15,676 nucleotides of DNA, taken from NCBI GenBank assembly GCA_009602725.1, contig WELB01000028.1, forward strand, positions 250,688 to 266,363, given 5' to 3'. Below, piece after piece: positions 1-8,218 of this stretch. The stretch's first letter is position 1, and the number at the start of each line of letters is the position of its first letter. Position numbers and translations under genes: made by a program. This stretch comes from Spirogloea muscicola. Lineage: Eukaryota; Streptophyta; Zygnematophyceae; Spirogloeales; Spirogloeaceae. Under the pieces are notes generated by a model that was not told the origin of the DNA, ran no database searches, and saw only the letters and a list, made by a program, of their open reading frames with translations.

Positions 1-1132
1 GGCGCGTGGCAGCACGACCTGTTCGATGCCGCGGCGGCGGCGGGGCCGCCGCCGCGCGGCCTCGAGACGGGCACCAAGCTCCACGTCTCCAACCTCGACT
101 ACGGCGTCTCCACCGAGGACCTCACGGTGCCCCCCCCCCGCCGCCGTCGCCGCTGCCGCCGCCGCCGCCGCCAACGCCGCCGCCACGTCGCTCTTGTCGG
201 CGTTCCTCACGCTCATGGAGCTGCCGCCGCCGCCGCCGCAGGAGCTCTTTGGCGAGATCGGCGAGCTCAAGCGCTGCGAGGTGCACTACGACCGGAGCGG
301 CCGCTCCAAGGTGACCCACCTTCTCGCCTTGCGCCTGGCTCTCCGGGCGTGCCCCAGGCAGCGCCGGTGCGCGCGGCGGCGGCCGTCGCGGAGGCCTCGC
401 CGCAGGCTAACCGCTTGGGCCATGGCAGAGCTGCTCCGAGGAGACGTCCATGGGGCGGCCTCGACGGCTTTGCCAAAGATCTGGGCGCCAGCACGAAGCA
501 GGAGGTCATTGGCAGCTGAGCTCCGGCGTCGCTACCTCGGCCACTGCCTCTGTCTGCAGGGTCTGGCAGACGTGGTCTACGCCCGCAAGGCGGACGCGCT
601 CGCCGCCATCTCGCGCTACAACAGCGTGCCGCTGGACGGCAAGGCCATGACTATCAAGATGGTCCAGACAATGAGCCGGCTGCCTGCTGACTCCACGCCG
701 GCGCTGCAACCGATGTTGTGAGCCTCTCCTGACGGCCATTCCATTCCTTTGCTGTGATTGCTGGCTCTCTCTTCGACTTGTCGACAACGCTTGTTTAGTC
801 GCAAGGGTTTGCCGGAGCTTCTCAGTTTGCATTCAAAAGAAGCGACTTCTTTGGGTCATAAGATTGTGCCGCTGTGGCATGCTTGCGTCGGCAGGGTTCC
901 AGTGTACCCGCAGGGGCGATCACGGGGCTCGGCAGGCGGGGCTGGCAGTGGCAGGAACCGCGGTGGCGGCGGCGGCAGTGGCGGCGGCGGGGGTGGCGGC
1001 GGCGGTGCCGGCGGTCGCGGCGGACGGACCCGCGGCGGGCGCGGGGATCGCAAGAAGGACGAGCCGCCCAAGTCGGCCGAGGAGCTGGACAAGGAGCTGG
1101 AGTCGTACCACGCGGAGGCCATGCAGACCTGA
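1..1132 (+). CDS. ALY: ALY/REF mRNA-export adaptor (THO complex subunit 4), 5' partial
   Basis: Exons 1-126, 242-310, 560-717 and 895-1132 join in phase to about 196 residues, open at the left edge and ending in TGA. Introns are GT-AG, 115, 249 and 177 bases long. What is seen: an RRM starts near residue 26 with LHVSNLDYG (RNP2), continues with [11 protein letters not shown] and HYDRSGRSK, and has the RNP1-like segment GLADVVYA after the second intron. A Gly/Arg-rich RGG tract follows (about residues 125-160), and the end reads [17 protein letters not shown], the family's C-terminal helicase-binding motif. Known of the family: ALY/REF links spliced mRNA to the UAP56 helicase and the TREX complex and hands it to the export receptor, in the nucleus. 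The N-terminal copy of the helicase-binding motif and the start codon lie outside the window. Intron 1 is C-rich with CCG repeats, and its donor (ACG|GTGCCC) is the least certain boundary. Confidence 0.95.
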
Positions 1133-1827
1133 CCGGCAGACGCGCCTCTCGTTGCCTCACTGGTGGCTGTTGCCTCAGCTCGCTCGCCTGTTCAGAGGGG
1201 GCTCAGATTGGCAAGCGTTGCTGCCATGTACCTTAGCTCTTAGCCCATTCCGCTGCTGTGGGCAAGAGCTAGCTTCCTGCCTCACTCCTTTGTCTCCTTT
1301 GTCTCTTGTCTCCCACACTTTGACTTGAAATACTTCTCAACTCACGCATTCCTTTCCAGAGTCCAGAGATGCCAAATGCTGTCGTCAGGTTGGAGCTTTT
1401 GGCACAAAGGGTGCTATCACACGAAGCACCGAGCTGGAAACGAGGGGTGCACATGATTGCTCTTCTCTACACTTCTCCGGGGGGTCCTTGTGAACAGTCA
1501 TCCGAGCTTTTGGAGGAGGACAGGGCTACTTCGTGGTGCCACACAATGTTGAGACTTAGCATCATAAGTAAGGTTTGCCCAAATGTTGATAATGTGTTGA
1601 AAAAGTCGTCAGAGGCGGAGTACAAGTTACTAGGGCACTCATGAGGCTGCTATTCACTTTGCTACTGATGCCACTGCCTGCAACTTGACACCAAAGCCAG
1701 CCGCAAGTACGGGACCGGTACTGCCCTTCGTTAGGCCAATGAAGGCATGAAAGACCAGACAGCATGCCATTGTAGGCGTCCGCTGACCTGGGATGCAGCG
1801 GACCTGCTTGCTGGGTCTTCGTCTCAG
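1133..1827. other. Convergent 3' intergenic region
   Basis: About 695 bases between the stop codons of two convergent genes, ALY (+) and the P450 (-), so it should hold both 3' untranslated regions. Frames here are short and unlike any family I know. I did not find the green-algal polyadenylation signal TGTAA on either strand in this stretch, so the cleavage sites cannot be placed. Confidence 0.6.
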
Positions 1828-4800
1828 TCATGGCCGTTGAACCAAAGTCACAAATACGCCATGCTTCGGCTTCAACACAATGCCAGCCTCCGTTGCCAGG
1901 GGCTTGCCATCCTCCTGTCCAGGCGCGTGGGGTACGAGGCGGAATGTGAACCTCTGGTACAGCCTGATCAAAGTCAGCCGCGCCTCTTCCATGGCGAATT
2001 TGTAGCCGATGCACATGCGGGGGCCAGAGCCAAAGGGGATGTAAGCGTAAGGGTGCCGCGCCTTGGCTTCCTCGCTCGCTGGGTCAAAGCGCTCCGGCCG
2101 GAAGGACTCTGCTTGGCAAGAAGTCACCACGGTGCAAATCTGTTCAGATCAAGCATGATGGAAGAGCGACATAGCAACTCTCTTATTCTGATATCCACTT
2201 GGCCAAGCAACAAGCACCACACAAACCTACAGTCCCATGAGTCTATCACCAACATATGAGATTGCATCTCTGTGGCAGTCGGTGGTACACAAATGGTGCA
2301 GGAATGATCACAATAGTAGCAAAGCTGTGTACCTGGATCTGGGAAGAGCTTGGGATTATGGTGCATTGCATAGACAGGGACAAAGACAGGAACTCCCTTG
2401 GGAATCATTAGCTGGCCAGCAGTGGTGTCCTCGTTAGCCAAGCGCGAAAGGACGGCGCCTGTTGGATAGAGCCTGAGTGTCTCTTGCACCACCTGCATGC
2501 ATAAACCAAGTCACAAATACAGATAGACAAGCTAACAACACCAATGCTCACATGAAAGTGGCCATCTCTATGGCGCTAAGAAATCAGAGGTCAACTTCCA
2601 AGAGCTTCGTCACTGCTCATGCTGGTGACGGGCTACAGAAGCTTCAAGGCAATCCATGCTGCCACGCTGCCCACCTGTTCGACATAAGGAAACTTGGACA
2701 GCTCTTCGAAAGTGGGGTGTGTAACACTGCCGCCATCTCCACCGTATTGGTCCTCGTCTCCCTAGAGTTCGACAAAAACCTTATGTCAAGCATTGGAACA
2801 GAAGTGCCACAACATCTTCACAATTGCTGATACTTAAAGCTTGCTCTAAGATCAACGTAGCCCTCCCGTCCCCTATCATACATGCATCCCCTACAATCAG
2901 GCTGTTGATTGCTAGTAGAAGACACTGACTGAGCAGAGTGTGTGTAGATGACCTGAGCTGGAATTTTGTAGTTATCAATTTCGGCCAGCAATCTCTTCTC
3001 TGCTTCTGGATGCTTGGACAGCAAGTAGATGGCAAATGCCACGGTGTTGGCTGTTGTGTCTGAGCCAGCACCCATGAACTCAGTGACCAGAGAGGCAACC
3101 TCTGCATCTGTCAAGCTTCTGCCTGTGTCCTTCGTACGGAGACTGCCACAACAGAAGGGGTCAGACTCAAGACTGCCACAATCTTGCAGTGCCAGGTGCA
3201 TGAAATCCCGTTCGGCAAGCAAGGGCCCACCACAGAAGTCAAGCCAGCAACTGAAGTGTGAGGAGACGAAGCATGAAGATGCAAATAATTGTGATGCTGT
3301 TCAGCATTGACTTGTCTTCTGTCTGAGGATAGCCTTACCTGGTGAGTATTGAGACCAGGTCCTGCCTTTTCTCATCTGGATTTGCTCGACGATCCTTGAT
3401 AATGGATAGGCTTGCACCTGCTGTGTAAGTCACCCGCTGCCTAGCAGCATGTTCCAAAGTTCCAGGTATCTTTCCCAGAAGCTCCTGGGCTGTGAAGACA
3501 AACTTTGAGCCCATGAAGAGGCCAATCAGGTTGCTGAGCCTCAACTCCGTGGTCCGGCGGATGTTCACCGAAAGCATCTCCAGAAGTCTTTTCTGCAAGA
3601 CTTGCAGAAGCACAATATTAATGCTAAGTCCAAAACCCTGCAGCCAAAGTTGACGACGACTGATCGCACTTTCTAGTTGTCGCCTCTGTATATCAAGCCA
3701 AGTGGGTTGACAAGGTGCTTACATCTGTTCCCTCTTCCTGCATGCCAAAGTGAATGCCAAATGCGGCAGTGCCGATGACATCCAAGGTCATGGCCTGTAC
3801 GAGCGTCAGCATATCCACATGCTTGCCCTCTGGAGTGCTTGCAAGACGATCACACAAAGTAGAAGCCGCCTTGTGCATAATTTCGCTGTAGTTCCGGAGC
3901 CTGTGTGTGTGAAAGAGAGGTAGAACTGTGCCACGCACACTCGTCCAGTAAGCTCCCCTGCAAAAGTTGACGCGCAGACTTGATAAGTTGGAGAAGAAGT
4001 GGCAGCATAACAGACCATTCAAGGCCAATGAGAACAATGTGGTTGAAAACATAACGCAACAAGTGCAGAGCAATGAGCACGACAATGTCATGTCAGACAT
4101 TGATTCCAATAAAAACATTGAGGGTATGGACAATGTCAAGATACAAGAAAATTAGAGGAAACCTGGGCAACTACGTCACGTACTTGCTGAATACCATTCC
4201 TGATTGCGCATTCCGCATGACAAAAGGAGGGGTGGGTCTATCATGAAAGGCACGGAAGTTCTTGACACAGACATCCTTAACTGCATCAGGATCTGCTACT
4301 ACAATAAGCTCCGTATTTCCCATCTTGTACTGCATAGAAGCGAAGAGGCTGCCCTTCAGCATTCTTATGGTACTCAATGCATGTAAAACGGCAACCCCGT
4401 GCTTCAAGAAGAAGTCAATTCAGAGAATGCAGACCTACCTGTGCTGCTTACTTGTAGAAGCAAGAGACAACAAGGACTGACCAGCCTTGATGGTGACGGC
4501 ATGCACGGCTGCTTACATGCTGCCAATGTCAAGGTTGAGTAGGCAGACGGTCAAGAACTACAAACCTTGAAGTAATCTCCGTACTTCAATAGCCATCGGA
4601 GGTGACAATCAGGATAGCCCTTCGCTCGTAACTCCATCAAGTTTCCCAGCAGCCACTGAGCAGGAGGCCCTTTCAGTTTCTTGGCTGGGTTATCAAGCTT
4701 CTCTGCTTTGGAAGCAAAGAAGAACTTGTAGAGCAAATACGCAATAGCTGCAATAACAGGACCACAATTGGTGAGCACGCGTTCCTATTTATGAAGTTGC

Positions 4801-5364
4801 AGTTTGGGTGCTTAGTATACTCTCTGCAAGCTCAGTAGTCGAGAATCTGGAGCGGAACTTTATGCAAGTCTGACACACAATCATGGAGTGTCAAGTATGA
4901 CTTGTGTTGCCCATCATGCCAGCTTCGCAAGAGCGGTAAGCTCATCGGTAAAGCCCGCGGAGCTAAGGTCTCTTGCTATCTTATTCACACAGCAGTCAAG
5001 GGCCTCTAGATTACTCGACTAAAGGGCAGCGATGGCAAACTAGCAGGCAGTCACAAGCTTTGTCCTCTGCCAGAGATCTGCCTCAGTTCCACACAGCAAT
5101 GACAAACTTCATAACAGCAGACACGTGCAAGCAGCCAAGATTCTCCCAGCTCACTAAGTCCGACTAGCTGCACGCATCATGCATGCGACTGTGTGGTAGA
5201 AGTCCAAGCTTACCAACACCACAAATCTGAGCACCGATGATTGCCATGGGAGTCGCGACCAGGGCGCCTTGAAGGTCCTGGACGTGGTCTGACACGCTGC
5301 TGGCGGCAACCCTGTGGAACTGCACTATGTGCTGCCAGGTGCTCTCGTTCGCCACGATCGCCAT
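1828..5364 (-). CDS. Microsomal cytochrome P450, CYP711 (MAX1)-like
   Basis: Nine exons on the minus strand: 5364-5214, 4747-4566, 4329-4184, 3957-3723, 3637-3339, 3142-2953, 2761-2675, 2492-2333 and 2108-1828. All junctions are GT-AG and phase-consistent, giving 576 residues. What is seen: a membrane anchor at about residues 36-61, formed across the first junction; a proline-rich hinge with GPPAQWLLGN; the I-helix oxygen-activation motif AGSDTT (363-368); the K-helix ETLR (434-437); RPERF (487-491); and the heme loop FGSGPRMCIG with the iron ligand Cys516. Family knowledge: an ER monooxygenase fed by cytochrome P450 reductase. RHPYAYIPFG, EKRLLAEID, KIPGT and the pattern GIVLKPKHGV resemble plant CYP711/MAX1, the strigolactone-pathway oxidase. 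The substrate here is unknown. The start at 5364 has good context (CGCCATGG), but Met40 or an upstream exon (5597-5442) are alternatives. Exon 6 may instead begin at 3172. Confidence 0.95.
3140..3181 (-). repeat. 12-base direct repeat duplicating a 3' splice acceptor
   Basis: AGACTGCCACAA occurs at 3140-3151 and again at 3170-3181, exactly 30 bases apart. On the minus strand each copy gives TTGTGGCAG followed by TCT, a usable 3' splice site for P450 exon 6. Because the spacing is a multiple of three, both acceptors keep the reading frame and differ only by the ten residues SLESDPFCCG just before the I-helix. The downstream acceptor (exon start 3142) has the better pyrimidine run. Confidence 0.85.
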
Positions 5365-5441
5365 GGCGAACTACACCAAAGCAGCTCCAAGAAGGCCCTA
5401 TCCGCAGGCAGCAGGTCTTAAGCTCTGCTTTCTTCAAGCAC

Positions 5442-5597
5442 CTTGCCGTATAAACTGACTATTTCGCACTTTCCAGCGTCCAATCCTTCCAGCCGCGTCA
5501 ACGACAAAGGGCCCTGCAGCTCCTCCTTCAACAACGTGCCAATACGCACATTAACGGCAGCCGCGTCATCGCGTCCTCGGAGACTCGGGTATGGCAT
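5442..5597 (-). other. Possible additional 5' exon or small ORF upstream of the P450
   Basis: An ATG at 5597 opens a minus-strand frame (MPYPSLRGRDD...) that reads LLKEELQGPLSLTRLEG and ISLYGK-like sequence up to a potential donor AAG|GTGCTT at 5442/5441. An acceptor TGTAG at 5375-5371 would join it in phase to the P450 with two extra residues before its Met. Without splicing it ends seven codons later in a stop, giving a 59-residue ORF. The frame is also open upstream of 5597 to 5699 with Arg-rich sequence but has no ATG there. I recognise no family. It could be a transit-peptide-like leader, an upstream ORF or chance. Confidence 0.25.
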
Positions 5598-5810
5598 GCG
5601 GGAGCTGCGGGCGTCCGTGTCGCGGATGCGGCGGCCAGCGCGAGTAGCGCCGCCAGGCGCGGAGCGGCGCGGCCGTGCGCCGACAGACAGCGTGGCCAAG
5701 CATTGCGAGTTGTTTCCTCTATGGCAAACGGGTCCATCCTCCCCCGTTCTGCCATAGCCTCTTCAGGCCCCGCTGCTTAGCTCGTAGTTTGGCCCCTTCG
5801 AACCTTGTCA
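5598..5810. other. Probable P450 upstream region, no gene recognised
   Basis: GC-rich stretch between the possible P450 leader exon and the repeat cluster. Frames on both strands are short and Arg/Ala-rich. I see no clear TATA box in the expected orientation; the plus-strand TATAAA at 5449-5454 points away from the P450. Confidence 0.4.
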
Positions 5811-5950
5811 ATTCTTTTCGGGCTGGCTTCTCACAGCCCTTGCCCCCATTGGGAGAGCCACTTCTTCAAACGGTGACTGCGGAAAGCCAGCCTAAAACAA
5901 GCAGCTCTGCCAAAGGGGGCGAGGATGTGAAAAGCCAGTCCCCTAAGAAA
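5811..5950. repeat. Imperfect foldback pair of the dispersed repeat
   Basis: A plus-oriented unit at 5823-5866 (CTGGCTTCTCACAGCCC, then TTGCCCCCATTGGGAGAGCC) is followed after about 30 bases by a minus-oriented unit at 5897-5938. By eye the arms are roughly 80% identical over some 43 bases, so the stretch can fold into a hairpin. It belongs to the repeat family described at 6856-7014. Confidence 0.65.
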
Positions 5951-6008
5951 CGAGAACGAACGAGAAGGCCCACAAAAGCGATAGCAGACTAGAGAATCGC
6001 GCGCCCTG

Positions 6009-6525
6009 AGAGAAGAGGGGCTAGCAAAGCCAGGCCAGAAAAGGTAGGGGTGAAGGAGGCTCCCCGTAGCGATGGGAGAGAGTGAAGGCGCTCGGTGCGC
6101 ATGAGATGAACGAAGAGAAACAGCTCATCTATCGTATGGCAATGGTTGTGAGAAGGCCCAAGGAAATGAACAAGGTCAAAAGGAGAGGCCAAGCCAAAGC
6201 CAATACTTTCATTGCAAGAGAAAAGGAGATTCCAAGGGCTAACATAACAAAACCAAAGAAGTAAGCTGTGAATGGCCAGCCTAACAAAGAAAAGCTAAAG
6301 TGAAGAGGGAATCTAGTACCCACAAGGGAGCAAGGTAGTGACTCTCCCAAATTGGGCGAGGGCTGTGAAGAAACGAAGGGCTTTTGAGAGCCAGCTCAAA
6401 GGGGGAGGAAGACTCTTTTGACTGAGGGCGATGGCTGTGATTGGCCAGCCTAGAAAAGGAATGCCCGGAAAAAGCAAGAAGGAAGAAAGTGCTCGCCCAT
6501 AGAGAAGAGGGGCTGGCAAAGCCAG
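6009..6525. repeat. 25-base direct repeat, two copies (6009-6033 and 6501-6525)
   Basis: AGAGAAGAGGGGCTRGCAAA followed by GCCAG occurs twice, 492 bases apart, with a single mismatch. The second copy contains a perfect hairpin, GCTGGC-AAA-GCCAGC (6512-6526). Between the copies lie minus-oriented dispersed-repeat units near 6264-6288, 6339-6396 and 6424-6463. No coding signal is convincing between them. Confidence 0.7.
6339..6463 (-). repeat. Two minus-oriented dispersed-repeat units
   Basis: Read on the minus strand, 6463-6424 gives CATTCCTTTTCTAGGCTGG then CCAATCACAGCCATCGCCC, and 6396-6339 gives GAGCTGGCTCTCAAAAGCCC then TTCACAGCCCTCGCCC and TTTGGGAGAG. Both share the core GGCTGG...CACAGCC...CGCCC with the copies at 5819, 6768 and 11885. 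No protein is encoded. Confidence 0.65.
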
Positions 6526-6767
6526 CAGGAATGGGCTAGAAAGAAGGGGATGGAGCGAGGAGCAAGAAGCTGGCGCAGGTTCTGAGGCACTGAGGCACTG
6601 GGGTCTAACCGGGTTGATCGCAAACAGCCAGGGCTCGTGGGGGCTGGACGCGACTGATGCGGACTGCAGCTGACCGACGGTCGGCCGTTGCAGGCGCCCC
6701 TCTCGGGGCCTCCGCATAGCTGTGTGGTTTTGGCGCCTATCGGCCCACTGAAACTTGTTCTTCTTTC

Positions 6768-6822
6768 TGGGCTGTCTGTTCACCCATCGCCCTTGCCCCC
6801 TTTGGGAGAGCCACTTTCTATT
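6768..6822 (+). repeat. Plus-oriented dispersed-repeat unit
   Basis: Contains GGGCTGTCTGTTCACCC, then CCCTTGCCCCCTTTGGGAGA and GCCACTTTC, closely matching 5819-5866 and 11885-11940. It sits just upstream of the long foldback at 6856-7014. Confidence 0.65.
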
Positions 6823-6855
6823 CACTGCCCACGCCCCCCTATTGGAAGAAGCTCA

Positions 6856-7014
6856 TTGTCCATTCCTTTTGGGCTGGCCTCTCACAGCCACCGGTCAATC
6901 TGGCAGCGCCTTCTTTTCAATATCATTCCGGGTGACGGCAGGGAGGTGGTCAAGACAGCAAGCGCGGCCAGATTAACTGGTGGCTGGGAGAGGCCAGCCC
7001 AAAAGAATGGACAA
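6856..7014. repeat. Long inverted-repeat hairpin (foldback or MITE-like element)
   Basis: The left arm 6856-6909 begins TTGTCCATTCCTTTTGGGCT and the right arm 6962-7014 is its reverse complement with four mismatches and one single-base gap. The arms are therefore about 90% identical over 54 positions, separated by about 52 bases. Either strand's transcript could fold into one long hairpin. The ends TTGTCC...GGACAA could be terminal inverted repeats, but I see no clear target-site duplication. The unit GGGCTGGCCTCTC inside the arms is shared with other copies in the window. It encodes no protein that I can see. Confidence 0.85.
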
Positions 7015-7660
7015 GGTCTGAAGGAGTCGGAGTGCTAAGGACTGAGACAGCAGTAAGCGAACTCTCAGTAACCTCTCGGCAGTAGAGGTCAAGGCGGTAA
7101 CCGGCGGCCAGGTGACGGCACGCCCTGCCTCACGGGGGACCCGCGGCCGCGCCCGGGGCCGGCGCCACCATCCGCTGGCCTGGCGCCTGCGCGACCCCTC
7201 GGATGGCTCCAATCGAGGGTCGATGCTTGCACAAAGATCCCATCCGTGCGATGTCAAGATCGAACGGCCCGGCGCTGCCGTGCCGCCACCACGTGTCGGG
7301 CCCCGGCCCGGGCTTGCCCACGAAGCAGCCGTGGCCCCGGTCATCAGCGCTGGCACGGAGGGGGGGTGGGTGGGGGTGTTCCCGGAAGCGGGGTGTCGGC
7401 GGTGAGCCCCCCACACGGCGCCCAAATCGGTGAGCGAATGCAGCTTCCGGGCCCTTCCGCGGGCCCCCCCCCCCCATGTGCTTGCCTTCCTTTCCACTTG
7501 GCCACTCGGGCCCATCCATCATTCAGGTGCACACGCCATTTTCCCAGCCGCTGGCTGCGCGCCCGCCGGGTAAAAATATGTATCTGCGGCCTGATTGCGT
7601 GTCCTTGAGTGTCAGCCTGCGCCTTCCATCACTCAGTGACGCCATTGTCCGCCATTCACG
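7015..7660. other. GC-rich non-genic region with a coding-like patch
   Basis: No confident gene. On the minus strand, about 7340-7230 reads HGCFVGKPGPGPDTWW and GPFDLDIARMGSL with mostly G/C third positions, which looks more like coding than its surroundings, but I recognise no family. There is a run of 12 C at 7464-7475 and a TAAAAATA element near 7571-7578 that could be promoter-like for the downstream plus-strand gene. Confidence 0.35.
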
Positions 7661-8218
7661 GCCACTCGCGCCGCGGCGCCCGCTCTCGCCGCAGCTGCGC
7701 GCCGCCTCCGGCGTCGCCGCCGCCGTCGCCGCCGCCGCCGCGCAGCGCTCTCTTGCAGGCGGCTCCGTGCGCCTCGTCTGGCGGTGGTGCCAGTGCCTCC
7801 TGGCGGCACCTCACCGTCTCTCACCGTTTCGGGCGCATCGCGTGCGCCTCTGACGCCGTTCACGGCCGAGCGCGTGGTTCTGTCGAGCGGCGAGGTCTGG
7901 ACTGCGTGAGACTCTTGAGACTGCAGCTTTAGCGGCTTCGGCAGTCAGTGGGGCAACCAGTGAAACAATCAGGCAAGTCAGCTAGTGAAGACGTTGCCCT
8001 GCATCAGGCAGACCTATTGCATCAAAGTTTGAGTGTCAGTGACGTCCGAGACTTTTCAACGGTGCAGTGGCAGCAGCAGGCTAGCATATATCTGACCTGA
8101 TTCATCTGACCTGCTGGTTCCAGCGTGAACAAGCTATGTCTTCGGTGTGTCTTGCCGATGCCTTGTTGTTGCCGTCGCACTGATGTCGTCACTGCTCGCG
8201 CAGGACGATTGTGCCACC
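7660..8218 (+). promoter_or_regulatory. Upstream leader and promoter region of the CRAL-TRIO gene, CGCC-rich
   Basis: A GC-dense block rich in CGCCGC and GCCGCCGTCGCC triplets (about 7670-7745) is followed by sequence of more even composition up to the start codon. CTCGCGCAG at 8195-8203 could be a 3' splice site for a leader intron ending 15 bases before the ATG. Precise promoter elements cannot be assigned. Confidence 0.35.

Noticed and set aside
26-721. Single 231-residue plus-strand ORF covering ALY exons 2-3
   Set aside because: It runs through introns 1 and 2 and ends in intron 3. The spliced model restores a continuous RRM and RGG protein with clean GT-AG borders.
5449-5454. TATA box
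   Set aside because: TATAAA lies on the plus strand, but the only nearby gene (P450) is transcribed from the minus strand.
6129-6825. Minus-strand ORFs with hydrophobic stretches (6350-6129 and 6825-6313)
   Set aside because: They coincide with the dispersed-repeat units, whose GGCTGGC/CTTTT composition generates Leu/Ala/Phe-rich frames; no conserved protein is evident.
5811-7015. CRISPR array or LTR retrotransposon
   Set aside because: Unit spacing and orientation are irregular, no spacers of uniform length occur, and no reverse transcriptase, integrase or long terminal repeats are visible.
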